From NCBI GenBank assembly GCA_030549795.1, contig JAUQQO010000015.1:62001-126000 (forward strand): a stretch of DNA of 64,000 bases, given 5' to 3'. The stretch is from Pseudomonadota bacterium. Lineage in GTDB: Bacteria > Pseudomonadota > Alphaproteobacteria > Geminicoccales > Geminicoccaceae. Below, in pieces: positions 1 to 9,700 of the stretch. Each line of letters opens with the position of its first letter. The first letter of the stretch is position 1. The notes beneath the pieces were generated by a model. That model worked only from the letters and a program-made list of their open reading frames with translations. It was not told the origin of the DNA and did not search any database. Position numbers and translations under genes: made by a program.

Positions 1-1041
1 GGCCATGAAGCTCGCAAGCGTGGCACAAGCGTTGGGCAAGAACAGCCCGACCACCTCGCCGGACGTCGTCTCTCGGGCGAGCCTGCGGCCCAAGAGCACC
101 GCCGCCGTCACCAGTCGCCCGAAGCTCAGCCGCTGACCGCGGACGTCTTGGGCGAACTCGGCGCGCGCCCCGTGCCGGCTGCGGGCCTCGAGCAGTGCCG
201 TGAACAGGGTTGCAGGGCGGTTGACGGTGCGAAAGAGGGTCTCGGCGAGCAGATCGTGCACGAAGGTCGCGGCGCGCCGACGACGCGCGCGCCCTTTAAG
301 CGCGGGCGGCAAATCGAGCCTTCGCGCCGGCAGCAGGGTCACGGCAAGGCGCGGGAAGAGCCGACGCCGCACCTGCCCCCTCGATAAGCGCGAGAACAGG
401 CTGCGTTCGGCACCGGCGATGCAAGCCGGCACCACCATCGCGCCCGCGCGATCCGCGATCCACGCCGGTCCCGCGTAGATCTTCATGAGCCCGCCCGTGA
501 CGGTGATCCGACCCTCCGGAAAGATGGCAAGCGGAGTACCGCTCGCGACCAGATCGGCCATCCGCCGCGCTTCCATGGGCTTGGTCGGATCGATCGCGAC
601 AAGGCGCAAGGGCTCTTGAAAGGGCGCGAGCCACCAGCGCGAAAGCCAGTCGTGCCAAACCGCGAAGACCGGCAGCTCGGGCAGAGCGGCGAGCAGAAGC
701 GGCCCATCGAGAAAGGAAACGTGGTTGGCAATGAGGATCCTCTTGTCGCCCGCGGCGGCGAAATGCTCCGCACCGCGCACCTCGAGGCGAAAGAGGACGC
801 GAAAGAGGATGCGAAAGAGCCGCTGCAGCACGGAGCCGGGCAAAAACGGCAGGGCCAAGGCGAAGCCGCCGGAGAGGGCGGTAAGCCCCCCAAGTGCCAG
901 CGCCGCGCCGGGCATGCCGAGGGCGAGGCAGCCGCCTACGAGTGCACCGCAGAGCAAAAGTGCGGCCGCACCGATCCGTCCCACCCAGCCCAACAGAGCG
1001 GCCCGCCGCACGATCGCCGCAGTCGCTTCGAGCACCGCCAC
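1..1041 (-). CDS. Bifunctional acyl-ACP synthetase / lysophospholipid acyltransferase (Aas-like), partial; 3' end lies beyond window start
   Basis: Minus-strand translation from a GTG at 1041 gives ...ILIANHVSFLDGPLLLAALPELPVFAVW...FPEGRITVTGGLMKIYAGPAWIAD... (NHxxxxDG and FPEGR acyltransferase motifs), then the beginning of an AMP-binding-like region. Reads off the left edge. Confidence 0.75.
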   Translation of the reverse strand, partial: MAVLEATAAIVRRAALLGWVGRIGAAALLLCGALVGGCLALGMPGAALALGGLTALSGGFALALPFLPGSVLQRLFRILFRVLFRLEVRGAEHFAAAGDKRILIANHVSFLDGPLLLAALPELPVFAVWHDWLSRWWLAPFQEPLRLVAIDPTKPMEARRMADLVASGTPLAIFPEGRITVTGGLMKIYAGPAWIADRAGAMVVPACIAGAERSLFSRLSRGQVRRRLFPRLAVTLLPARRLDLPPALKGRARRRRAATFVHDLLAETLFRTVNRPATLFTALLEARSRHGARAEFAQDVRGQRLSFGRLVTAAVLLGRRLARETTSGEVVGLFLPNACATLASFMA

Positions 1042-1054
1042 GTCCGGCTATCCG

Positions 1055-2683
1055 CTAGCCGTTCGGCATCTGGCGCAGGGCCTGGACACCGGCGACGAAC
1101 CGCCTCAGGGTTTCGGAAATGGCCCCGCGTGGGATGATCGCCTCGACGAGTTGGAAGCGGCCACGGGTGAGCATCGCAGCTTCGAGTGCGTGGGCCAGTT
1201 GGGCGCGCGTATGCACTCGCCTGCCCTCCCCGCCCAAAGCCGCTGCGGCCTGCGCGAAGTGCCAGTCGTCGAGGTCGTTGAAGCGCGCATTCGGTTCGAA
1301 TACGCGCAGCATCTCCCAACTGCGGTTGTTGAAGACAAGCACGATCGGATCGATGCCGAGTTTGCGGCAGTTGCCCAGCTCCCAGCCGGTCATCTGGAAG
1401 GCACCGTCGCCTACGAGGACGAGCGTGCGGCGGCCGGTGACGAGCTGGGCCGCCATTCCCGCCGGCACTCCGTAGCCCATACCGGCGTAATAAGCCGGTG
1501 CCGTGAGTGGACCGTGGTCAAGCGACATGGCCGTGAACAGACAGTCGCCGACGTCGCAGGCGACCGGCATCACCCCGTGGCGCGCGAAGAGATCGTTGAG
1601 CGCGCGGGCGATGTCGTCGGGCGTGATCGGCGCCTCGTCGGCGACGAGGCCGCGCGGCACCGAGGGCTTGGGGGCTGCGGTCGCCGACCCGAGCGGGCGG
1701 GCCCGCGCAAGCAGCGCATCGATGAGCGCCCGCAGCGGAATGTCGGGGAAAACGTGGAACCCCATCGCCACGCTGCGGTCGCAGGCGCGTATGGTTCGCC
1801 TGAGGTCGAGCCGACCCACGCTCACTCCGAAGTTCGTATCCGAGAGGATGACACCCAACAGCAACAGCCCATCCGAGCCCTCGACCAGCTCGGCGATCGC
1901 CGGATCGCCGGCAAAGCCGAGGTAGGTTCCCAAAAGCGGCGCATCCGCTTCGCTCAACAGCCCGCGCCCCATGAAGGTGGTGACCACCGGAATGGCGAGT
2001 CGACGCGCGAGCTCCGCCACCTTGGCCTCAAGACCGAAGCGGCGGATCTCGACATCGACGAGCAGCACCGGTTGGCGCGCGGCTGCGAGCCGGTCCAAGA
2101 CGGCTTCCGCACACGCGGCAACGGCCTCCGGATCGAAGGGCCAGGGCTCGGGATCCGGCACCGGATCGACCGGGAGCGCCACCGCATCGCGGGGAACCTC
2201 GAGATAGACCGGGCGGCTCTCTTCCACTGCCGCCTGCAGCACGCGGGCGATCTCTTGCGGTGCGGTCCGTGGGTCATCGAGCCGGGCCTGAGCGACCGTG
2301 ATCTCGCGAAACAGGCGGAACTGGGTGTCGAGTCGCGGACCTTGATGGTGCAGCAACAGCCCCATGCGCGCCTCGTGTCGGCCGGGAGCGCCAGAGATGA
2401 CGACCACGGGCGACTTTTCGGCATAAGCGGCGGCCACCGCGTTGACGATGTTGAACGCCCCCGCCCCATAAGTGACGGCCGCCACCGAGGGCGCCGAGCG
2501 AAAGCGCGCCGCCGCATCGGCGGCGAAGCCCACCGCCGGCTCGTGGGAGAAGGTATAGATCGGCAAGATGCCGCTCGATTCCGCGATCCGAAACAGCGGC
2601 AGGGCGAAATCGCCCGGGATCCCGAAGATCTCCCGCACGCCGCGGGCACAGAGGGCGTGCAACAAGGCTTCGACGAGGTTCAC
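1055..2683 (-). CDS. Thiamine pyrophosphate-dependent indolepyruvate/phenylpyruvate decarboxylase family
   Basis: 542 aa; N-terminal TPP-binding IFGIPGDFALPLFRI..., C-terminal TPP motif GDGAFQMTGWELGNCRKLGIDPIVLVFNN. Confidence 0.85.
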   Translation of the reverse strand: MNLVEALLHALCARGVREIFGIPGDFALPLFRIAESSGILPIYTFSHEPAVGFAADAAARFRSAPSVAAVTYGAGAFNIVNAVAAAYAEKSPVVVISGAPGRHEARMGLLLHHQGPRLDTQFRLFREITVAQARLDDPRTAPQEIARVLQAAVEESRPVYLEVPRDAVALPVDPVPDPEPWPFDPEAVAACAEAVLDRLAAARQPVLLVDVEIRRFGLEAKVAELARRLAIPVVTTFMGRGLLSEADAPLLGTYLGFAGDPAIAELVEGSDGLLLLGVILSDTNFGVSVGRLDLRRTIRACDRSVAMGFHVFPDIPLRALIDALLARARPLGSATAAPKPSVPRGLVADEAPITPDDIARALNDLFARHGVMPVACDVGDCLFTAMSLDHGPLTAPAYYAGMGYGVPAGMAAQLVTGRRTLVLVGDGAFQMTGWELGNCRKLGIDPIVLVFNNRSWEMLRVFEPNARFNDLDDWHFAQAAAALGGEGRRVHTRAQLAHALEAAMLTRGRFQLVEAIIPRGAISETLRRFVAGVQALRQMPNG

Positions 2684-2763
2684 CGCCTGTGCTCCTTCCG
2701 CTCTTCCGGCACCCGGTGCCAGCGCTATCCTACCGCACAGGATGGTACCGCGCAGGATGGGCG

Positions 2764-3072
2764 GTGTTGCGCGACACGGAGCAAGCGGCTGTGCGCCGGC
2801 TGTTGGGCTTGTTGCTCGTTCTCTACCTTTTTCCAGCCACCCTCATCGCCGCTTCGACCGTAGGCGCTTTGGTCTTGCGCAAGGAACCACCGGAATCGCT
2901 CAAGCGCTGCCTCGCCGCTGGAAAAGCCGGCCCCGATGTGGCCCTCTTCGCGCTTACGCGGGCTGTTCTCTGGCCGCGCGCGGTGCCCGAAGTGTGGAGT
3001 GAGGATCTCGTGAAGCTGCTCGACTGGCTCTTGGTGCGCAGCGATCCCTTCCCTGAGGCCTGCAAGGGCTAA
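2764..3072 (+). CDS. Hypothetical small protein with N-terminal hydrophobic segment
   Basis: ORF 2689..3072; likely GTG start near 2764 gives VLRDTEQAAVRRLLGLLLVLYLFPATLIAASTVGALVL... (signal/TM-like). Confidence 0.45.
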   Translation: MLRDTEQAAVRRLLGLLLVLYLFPATLIAASTVGALVLRKEPPESLKRCLAAGKAGPDVALFALTRAVLWPRAVPEVWSEDLVKLLDWLLVRSDPFPEACKG

Positions 3073-3142
3073 CGCGCTCTTTTAGCCCTTTGTCGTGTGC
3101 GCGAAGCGCATCCTACTGTGGTGCGCGATGTTTCGCGTCTTC

Positions 3143-3171
3143 GGGCGCCCCGCTTCGCCGGGCGGGCGCCC
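3143..3171. repeat. GC-rich inverted repeat (hairpin) between two small ORFs
   Basis: gggcgccccgcttcgccgggcgggcgccc: arms GGGCGCCC(C)GC / GCGGGCGCCC. Confidence 0.5.
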
Positions 3172-3216
3172 GTGCGGTAAGGCGGCCTTCGCGACCCCCT
3201 CCTCGCGCCGGGAAGC

Positions 3217-3612
3217 TTGAGGGTTGGATACTCCCTTGTCGGCTGTGCGCGCGCGTGCCAGTCCTGGCAATGTGACGCGTGCGGAGGAGAGAGCTTGGCG
3301 CGGCTTGCGCTCGGATGGTTCGCAGCACTTCTGCTCGGGACGACCGGCACGGCCCAGGCGCAGCCGGGAGATCCGGTGGTAGGGCGCGCGCTCGCCCTCG
3401 AGCTCTGCAGCACGTGCCATCTGGTTCCCGGTTCGCTGCGCCCGGTGCCCGACGGCGTGCCGAGCTTCACGGCGATCGCCCGCAGCTGGGCGGATCCGCA
3501 GGCGCTCGCCGACCGTATGATCGTGCCGCCGCACCCGGCGATGCCGCCGCCGCCGCTCACCAATCAGCAGCGGCGCGATCTCGCGGCGTGGATTCTCTCC
3601 CTGCGCGAGTGA
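3217..3612 (+). CDS. Small secreted c-type cytochrome
   Basis: CSTCH heme motif, signal-peptide-like N-terminus (LARLALGWFAALLLGTTGTAQAQ), candidate distal Met in MIVPPHPAMPPPPL. True start may be the TTG near 3295. Confidence 0.8.
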   Translation: MRVGYSLVGCARACQSWQCDACGGESLARLALGWFAALLLGTTGTAQAQPGDPVVGRALALELCSTCHLVPGSLRPVPDGVPSFTAIARSWADPQALADRMIVPPHPAMPPPPLTNQQRRDLAAWILSLRE

Positions 3613-3616
3613 GCGT

Positions 3617-4516
3617 TTAGCCGGCGCGCACGATCTGGGTGCCGAAACCGCCGGCGGTGAAGAGCTCCAAGAGAATGGCGTGCGGCACGCGGCCGTCGAG
3701 GATGACCGCCGCTTCAACTCCCTCTTCGACCGCGCGCAGACAGGTTTCGACCTTGGGGATCATGCCGCCCGAGATCACCCCATCGCGGATCCAGGCCCGC
3801 GCGGTTCCGCTATCGAGGGTCGGGACAAAGCGCTTGTCGGCGTCCATCACCCCCCGGACGTCGGTGAGCATGAGCAGCTTGCGGGCTTTGAGCGCCCCGG
3901 CCACCGCACCGGCTGCGGTATCGGCATTGATGTTGAAGGTCTGCCCCTCCTCGCCCACGCCGATGGGTGCGATCACCGGAATGATGTCGCTTTGGGTGAG
4001 GACGTCGAGAACATGCGTATTGATGCGGGTGGGTTCGCCCACGAAGCCGAGGTCGACCACCTGTTCGATGGCGCTGTCGGGATCGCGGCGGGTGCGGGTG
4101 AGCTTTTTGGCTTCGATCAGACGCCCGTCCTTGCCGCATAGGCCCACCGCCACCCCGCCGGCGTTTTGGATGGCGGTTACGATTTCCTTGTTGATGCGAC
4201 CGGCGAGCACCATTTCGACCACTTCGACGGTTGCGGCATCAGTCACGCGTAGACCGTCGACGAAGCTCGATTGGATCTTGAGGCGATCGAGCATGACTTT
4301 GATCTGTGGCCCGCCGCCGTGGACCACAACGGGATTGATGCCGATCTGTTTGAGCAGCACAACGTCGCGCGCGAAATCGGCTGCGACTTGCTCGTCGCCC
4401 ATGGCGTGCCCGCCATATTTGATGACCATGACCGCGCCGCGGTAGCGACGCATATAGGGCAGCGCCTCGATGAGCGTGTTCGCGATACGCTGCGTTTCGG
4501 GCGGCACCACGCTCAT
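3617..4516 (-). CDS. argB: Acetylglutamate kinase
   Basis: 299 aa; [38 protein letters not shown]. Confidence 0.97.
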   Translation of the reverse strand: MSVVPPETQRIANTLIEALPYMRRYRGAVMVIKYGGHAMGDEQVAADFARDVVLLKQIGINPVVVHGGGPQIKVMLDRLKIQSSFVDGLRVTDAATVEVVEMVLAGRINKEIVTAIQNAGGVAVGLCGKDGRLIEAKKLTRTRRDPDSAIEQVVDLGFVGEPTRINTHVLDVLTQSDIIPVIAPIGVGEEGQTFNINADTAAGAVAGALKARKLLMLTDVRGVMDADKRFVPTLDSGTARAWIRDGVISGGMIPKVETCLRAVEEGVEAAVILDGRVPHAILLELFTAGGFGTQIVRAG

Positions 4517-4519
4517 GGC

Positions 4520-5194
4520 TTACTCCGCGCTTGAGCTTTTGGGTTCGGATGCGCTGCGCAGGGCGAGCTCGGCCCGCAAGAGCGCGAGCCCGCGCCGATC
4601 GCGCGCACTCGTCACGATCGGCTCGGGCAACGCGGCGCGCCGGCGCAAGAGCGCGCGGTGCAGCTCGGCTGCGCGCCGCTCGAGCTCGGCTTGCGGCACG
4701 AGATCCGCCTTGGTGAGCACGACCAGATAGGGCACCGCCGTTTCGGCCAAGAGTTCCATCGCTTGCTCGTCGTTGGGCTTGAGGCCGTGGCGGGCGTCGA
4801 TCAGAAGACAAGCAAGGGCGAGCGACGGGCGCCCGCGCAAGTAGGCGAAGATCAACTTCGTCCACGCCTCGACTTTGGCCTTGGGAGCGCGGGCGAAACC
4901 ATAGCCCGGCATGTCGACGAGCAAGAGCCGCCCACCCAGCTCGAAGAAGACCAGTTCCTGGGTGCGCCCGGGGGTATGCGAAGTGCGCGCAAGGCCGCTG
5001 CGGCCGACGAGCGCGTTGAGAAGGGACGACTTGCCGACATTGGAGCGACCGGTGAAGGCGATCTCGGGAAGCCCCACCTCGGGCAATTGATCGAGGCGCG
5101 CCACGCTCGTCACGTAGCGTACCGGTGCTGCAAACAGGCGGCGCCCCGCCTCGAGATCGAGCTCCAGCCGGCGGACGAGCGTCTCGACCGACAT
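4520..5194 (-). CDS. engB: Ribosome biogenesis GTP-binding protein YsxC/EngB
   Basis: P-loop GRSNVGKSSLLNAL, DMPGYGFA, TKADL; conserved position after yidC. Confidence 0.95.
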   Translation of the reverse strand: MSVETLVRRLELDLEAGRRLFAAPVRYVTSVARLDQLPEVGLPEIAFTGRSNVGKSSLLNALVGRSGLARTSHTPGRTQELVFFELGGRLLLVDMPGYGFARAPKAKVEAWTKLIFAYLRGRPSLALACLLIDARHGLKPNDEQAMELLAETAVPYLVVLTKADLVPQAELERRAAELHRALLRRRAALPEPIVTSARDRRGLALLRAELALRSASEPKSSSAE

Positions 5195-5206
5195 CGGGTG
5201 GCACCC

Positions 5207-6928
5207 TCAGCTCACGTTCACCCCCATGCGCTTCATGATCAGCCACTGTTGGGCGATCGAGAGCAGGTTGTTCCAGGTCCAATAGATGACGAGCCCGGCC
5301 GGGAAGGTGGCGAACAGGAAGGTGAAGAAGATCGGCAGCAGGTTCATGACCTTCGCTTGCACCGGATCGGCGGGCTGCGGGTTGAGCTTCTGCTGCAGCC
5401 ACATGGTCGCCCCCATGGCGATCGGCCAAACCCCGATCGTGAGGAAGGATGGCACCTCAAAGGGCAAAAGGCCGAAGAGGTTGAAGATGCTGGTCGGGTC
5501 AGGTGCCGAGAGGTCCTTGATCCAGCCGAAGAACGGCGCGTGCCGCATCTCGATGCTGACGAAGAGGACCTTGTAGAGGGCGAAGAATACCGGGATCTGG
5601 ATGAGTACCGGCAGACAGCCGGCCATCGGGTTGACTTTCTCGCGCTGATAGAGCGCCATCAGCTCCTGGTTCATCCTGACCTTGTCGTTGGCGTAGAGGT
5701 CGCGGATCCGCATCATCTCGGGCTGGAGCTTCTTCATGTGGCTCATCGCCCGATAGGATTTGTTGGCGAGCGGGAAGAAGGCCAGCTTGACGAGCAAGGT
5801 CAGAAGCAGGATGGCCACGCCGTAGTTGCCAGTCCACTTATAGAAGAAATGCAGGATATGAAAAATCGGCTTGGTCAGAAAATAGAACCAACCGAAATCG
5901 ACTGCACGGTCGAATAGGGGAATTCCGAACTCGGCTGCGTATCGGTCCAGCTTGTCGACTTCCTTGGCGCCGACGAACAGGCGATCGACGACTTCGATCG
6001 TCTGCCCTGGCGCCACGGCGAGCGCAGGTCCTCGGAAATCCACCTGATAGCGATCGCGCCCGTTGAGCGGAACGTAGCGGAAGCTGGCGACGATCTCCTG
6101 TTGTTGCGGGGGCACGAGCGCCACGAGCCAGTATTTGTCGGTGATACCGAGCCAACCTCCGCGGCTTTTGAACTCTTGGGCGGGACCGCCCTTGAGATCG
6201 TCGTAATCGAGCTCGTGGAGCGTGCCGTCGAGCACGCCCAACGGCCCCTCGTGGAGGATGAAGAAGCCGAGTGTGGGCGGGGTGTCCCACCGGCTCACGA
6301 GACCATAAGGGTAAAGGGTGACCGGTTCCGTGCCGTCGTTGCGCACCGTGCGCCGCACGGTGAGCATGAAATCCGCATCGAGCGCGAAGCTCTGGGTGAA
6401 GACGAGACCGCGGCCGTTATCGTAGCGCAGCTGAACCGGGCGATCGATCCCCACGCGATCGCCGTCGGCCTGCCAGAGGGTGCGGGAATCCGGCACCACC
6501 ACGCCAGCCGTACCCGCCACCCAGCCGAATTCGACGAAATAGGGGTGTGCAGTGCCCACCGGCGCCAACAAGCGGATCTCCGGCGATTCGGGATCCGGGG
6601 TCTCGCGGTAGTCGGCGAGCGTGACATCGTCGATGCGCGCGCCGGAAAGCGCGATCGAGCCGTGCAACCGACCGTTGTCGAGGCGAATGCGCGGTCCTTG
6701 CGCCGGCGTCTCGCCCACCGGCTGCGCCGATCCCGGCACCACTGGGGTCACGGTCTCGGCAGGGGGGCTTAAGGCGGTGGGTTGCGCGGTCTCGGCCTGG
6801 CGAGCGAGCTCGGCTTGCCGCGCCTGTTGCTCGCGCAGCCGCGGGATCTCGTAGAAATATTGGAAAGCGAAGATGATCCCGACCGAGAGCAGGATCGCAA
6901 GCAAAAGGTTTCTCTGTTCGCCCATCAT
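5207..6928 (-). CDS. yidC: Membrane protein insertase YidC
   Basis: [27 protein letters not shown]... and C-terminal [30 protein letters not shown]. Confidence 0.97.
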   Translation of the reverse strand: MMGEQRNLLLAILLSVGIIFAFQYFYEIPRLREQQARQAELARQAETAQPTALSPPAETVTPVVPGSAQPVGETPAQGPRIRLDNGRLHGSIALSGARIDDVTLADYRETPDPESPEIRLLAPVGTAHPYFVEFGWVAGTAGVVVPDSRTLWQADGDRVGIDRPVQLRYDNGRGLVFTQSFALDADFMLTVRRTVRNDGTEPVTLYPYGLVSRWDTPPTLGFFILHEGPLGVLDGTLHELDYDDLKGGPAQEFKSRGGWLGITDKYWLVALVPPQQQEIVASFRYVPLNGRDRYQVDFRGPALAVAPGQTIEVVDRLFVGAKEVDKLDRYAAEFGIPLFDRAVDFGWFYFLTKPIFHILHFFYKWTGNYGVAILLLTLLVKLAFFPLANKSYRAMSHMKKLQPEMMRIRDLYANDKVRMNQELMALYQREKVNPMAGCLPVLIQIPVFFALYKVLFVSIEMRHAPFFGWIKDLSAPDPTSIFNLFGLLPFEVPSFLTIGVWPIAMGATMWLQQKLNPQPADPVQAKVMNLLPIFFTFLFATFPAGLVIYWTWNNLLSIAQQWLIMKRMGVNVS

Positions 6929-7320
6929 CGGGATCGGGAACTCCCAAGGGCTCGAGTGCAAGCGCCCGCGCCTCGGGCGGGCGGGAGCGCGCCATCGCCT
7001 GGCCTTGTCGCTTCGGGTACCGGATCGAAGCCCGAACCACCCCAGGGGTGGCACCGCGCCACGCGCTTAAGCGCGAGCCAAGTGCCCCGCCACGGCCCGT
7101 GCTGCGTGATCGCCTCGAGCGCATATTCCGAGCAGCTCGGCAAATAGCGGCAGGACGGCCCGAGAAGGGGCGAGACGATCAGCTGATAGGCGCGGATGAG
7201 GATGGTGAGGCTCCAGCTGAGCGCTCTTTCGCCGGCACGGACGAGCGCCCGCGCAACCGTCCAAGGCGCGGATCGGCGAAGACTGCGCGCAGCGATCGAA
7301 CCAGCTCCTCGAACGGGCAT
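6925..7320 (-). CDS. yidD: Membrane protein insertion efficiency factor YidD
   Basis: [35 protein letters not shown]...[12 protein letters not shown]. The true start is uncertain and may be downstream of 7320. Confidence 0.9.
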   Translation of the reverse strand: MPVRGAGSIAARSLRRSAPWTVARALVRAGERALSWSLTILIRAYQLIVSPLLGPSCRYLPSCSEYALEAITQHGPWRGTWLALKRVARCHPWGGSGFDPVPEATRPGDGALPPARGAGACTRALGSSRSR

Positions 7321-7586
7321 GAAAGCGCCGTCCCTCGTGCCACGATTACGATGTCGAGGCCACCCGCCGCGAGCGCATCGGCTGCCGCACGGACCGCTTC
7401 CCGCAGCCGCCGGCGGATGCGGTTCCGCACGACGGCCTTACCGAGTTTGCGCGTGACGGTGAAGCCGATGCCGACCCGCTCGGGGGACTCGGGGCGCGCC
7501 ACAGCCTGCACGATGAAGTTGGGCGTGTGCAAGCGCAGGCCCTTAGCTGCCGCCAGGAACTCGGACCGACGCTTGAGCCCAACCAA
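7179..7586 (-). CDS. rnpA: Ribonuclease P protein component
   Basis: [13 protein letters not shown]...[33 protein letters not shown] start proposed at 7586 just after rpmH. Confidence 0.9.
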   Translation of the reverse strand: MVGLKRRSEFLAAAKGLRLHTPNFIVQAVARPESPERVGIGFTVTRKLGKAVVRNRIRRRLREAVRAAADALAAGGLDIVIVARGTALSCPFEELVRSLRAVFADPRLGRLRGRSSVPAKERSAGASPSSSAPIS

Positions 7587-7615
7587 GAGCGGCCGCTTAG
7601 CCTGGCCTTGCGCGC

Positions 7616-7750
7616 TCAGGCCGACAACCGCTTGCGGCCGCGGGCTCGACGCCGGGCGAGAACGTGCCGGCCGCCCTTGGTCGCCATCCGAGCGCGGAAG
7701 CCGTGACGACGCTTGCGCACGAGCCGACTCGGCTGGTAGGTCCGCTTCAC
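7616..7750 (-). CDS. rpmH: 50S ribosomal protein L34 (GTG start; not in the supplied ORF track)
   Basis: Translated from sequence: [44 protein letters not shown], 44 aa. Confidence 0.97.
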   Translation of the reverse strand: MKRTYQPSRLVRKRRHGFRARMATKGGRHVLARRRARGRKRLSA

Positions 7751-7960
7751 GGGAGATCACCTCTATCGTCAGGGCTGGACGAAGCCCGCGCGCATATAGG
7801 CAGGCTGCGCCCGCCTGTCAAACCCGCACCTGAAGGCGCGCACTTTGTCGCGCTGGCTCAGGGGTGAGCGGCGTTTTCGCCCCATCGACGGTGCGTTATC
7901 TTTTTATTGTGGAAAGCTTTCCGGCATCACGCCGATGCCGCGCACGGTTCGAGGTCGTCG

Positions 7961-8362
7961 ATGGGGAAGAACGCAACAAGAGCTCTGATCATGGCCGCCG
8001 CACTGGCGGTCGTCGCCGCCTGCGCCCCCCGCAATCCCGAGCTCTCCGCCTACCGAGGGCTCGAGTTCGCCATCGAGAGTTATTACGAACGCTATGCCTT
8101 CGAGCGCAACGCGACTTGTCTGCGACCGGAAATGGCGATCGCATCCATCCACACGCTCGAGGACACACCCGAACGGCTGGTTCTCGAGGTAAACTATTTC
8201 TGGGAAGACCGCGCCTTTGGAAACGACAGCCAAAAGCACCCGTGGCGCGGCGGCGGCAGTTGGTGCTCCGGCTTTGATAGCCGCGTGTTCACCCTCGCCA
8301 AGCGCCCCGACGGCTCGCTCAGCGTGATCTCGATGACCGGACCACAGCGGGTGCAGGGCTGA
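7961..8362 (+). CDS. Small putative lipoprotein, unknown function
   Basis: MGKNATRALIMAAALAVVAACAPRNPEL... lipobox-like VVAAC. Confidence 0.65.
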   Translation: MGKNATRALIMAAALAVVAACAPRNPELSAYRGLEFAIESYYERYAFERNATCLRPEMAIASIHTLEDTPERLVLEVNYFWEDRAFGNDSQKHPWRGGGSWCSGFDSRVFTLAKRPDGSLSVISMTGPQRVQG

Positions 8363-8369
8363 TCCCCCT

Positions 8370-9692
8370 TCACCCCTCGCGGAAGGCGGTATCGGTGAGC
8401 CTCCAGAGCCGATCGGTGAGATAGGAGAGCACGGTACGCGCGCCCACGAGCAGCTCGACATCGACGAGCATGCCGGGTTGGAGCGCGAATTCGCGGCCAC
8501 GCCCGCCCAACTCTTGAGCCGTGAGCTCCAGCGTGACGATGTAGCTCGACGTTTGGCTGCCCGGCTCGGGCGAAGTGTCCGGCGAAACCGTGGCAATGCG
8601 CGCATCGAGCGTCCCAAAGCGCAGATAATCGAAGCTGCGCACCTTAAGGCGCGCCGGCAATCCGGGCTGGATGCGCCCTATGTCCTCATTCGCCACGCGC
8701 GCGGTCACCATGAGCCCCTCACCTTCCGGGACCAGCCGCAAGATGGTCTCATTGGCGGCGATCGCTTGGCCGGGCCCGGTGACCGCGAGGTCCTGCACGA
8801 TCCCATCCACGGGTGCGGTCACGAGCATGGTATCGAGCAGTCCCACTTGTGCCACGATCTGCTCGAAAAGCCGATCGCGCTCGGCGCTCACCCGCTGCAG
8901 CTCGGACAAGACTTCGCTACGCCATTCCTCTTCGAGCGCGGCGCGCTTGGCCTCGGCCTCGGCCAGCGCGTTGCGCGCCGCAGCCAGAGCCGCTTCCGCT
9001 TTCGCGCGCTCGCCTTCCGCCTCGCGCACCTGCCGTTCCACCTGGACTTGTTTGAGCTTGGGATAAAGGCCGCGGTCGGTGAGCTCGTTGACCGCCGCCA
9101 ACTGTTGTTGGAGCAGGGCGAGACTGTTCTTGATCCGCGCTTCTTCGGCGGCGGCGCGGCGGAGCTCGGCAGCGCGGGTCTCAACCGCGCGCTCCGCCGC
9201 TGCCCGCCGGGCCGCGAGAGCCGCCGCGCGGCTTTCCATCAACCGCGTCTCGGCCTCGACGAGATCGGGGCGCTCGCGCGCGAGTTCCGGATCGACGCGG
9301 ATCGGACCGCCGTGCGCTTCCGCCCAAAGGCGCGCCGATTCGACCGCTTTGACTTGCCAGCGCGCGAGGAGTTCGGCGTAGGTTCCAAGCTCAACCGGGC
9401 CTTCCAGGCGCACAAGCGGCGCCCCCGCGGCGACGCGGTCGCCGTTGCGCACCAAGATTTCGGCCACCCGACCGCCGCGCGGGTGGTTCACGAGCTTGAC
9501 CTTGCTCGTGGGCTCGAGGCGGCCCACTGCGCTCACCACTTCCTCCACCTCGGCTGTGGCCGCCCAGCCGAGCGCAGCCACGACGAGCGCGGCGATCACG
9601 ACCACCACCGCCCCCGCCCAGGGCGAGGGACGGCTGTTTAGGAGCGAGCGGGCGTCGTGGAACAGGCCGGGATCGTCGAGCACGCGCGCCAT
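8370..9692 (-). CDS. HlyD-family type I secretion periplasmic adaptor
   Basis: 440 aa; N-terminal TM, long coiled coil, HlyD C-terminal GLMVTARVANEDIGRIQPGLPARLKVRSFDYLRFG. Confidence 0.93.
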   Translation of the reverse strand: MARVLDDPGLFHDARSLLNSRPSPWAGAVVVVIAALVVAALGWAATAEVEEVVSAVGRLEPTSKVKLVNHPRGGRVAEILVRNGDRVAAGAPLVRLEGPVELGTYAELLARWQVKAVESARLWAEAHGGPIRVDPELARERPDLVEAETRLMESRAAALAARRAAAERAVETRAAELRRAAAEEARIKNSLALLQQQLAAVNELTDRGLYPKLKQVQVERQVREAEGERAKAEAALAAARNALAEAEAKRAALEEEWRSEVLSELQRVSAERDRLFEQIVAQVGLLDTMLVTAPVDGIVQDLAVTGPGQAIAANETILRLVPEGEGLMVTARVANEDIGRIQPGLPARLKVRSFDYLRFGTLDARIATVSPDTSPEPGSQTSSYIVTLELTAQELGGRGREFALQPGMLVDVELLVGARTVLSYLTDRLWRLTDTAFREG

Positions 9693-9700
9693 GGCTCGCC

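Noticed and set aside
725-2863. 712-aa plus-strand ORF
   Set aside because: Antisense shadow of the TPP-dependent decarboxylase; high-GC codon bias opens the opposite frame and composition is Arg/Gly/His-rich.
4658-5917. 419-aa plus-strand ORF
   Set aside because: Antisense to engB and yidC, both clearly real.
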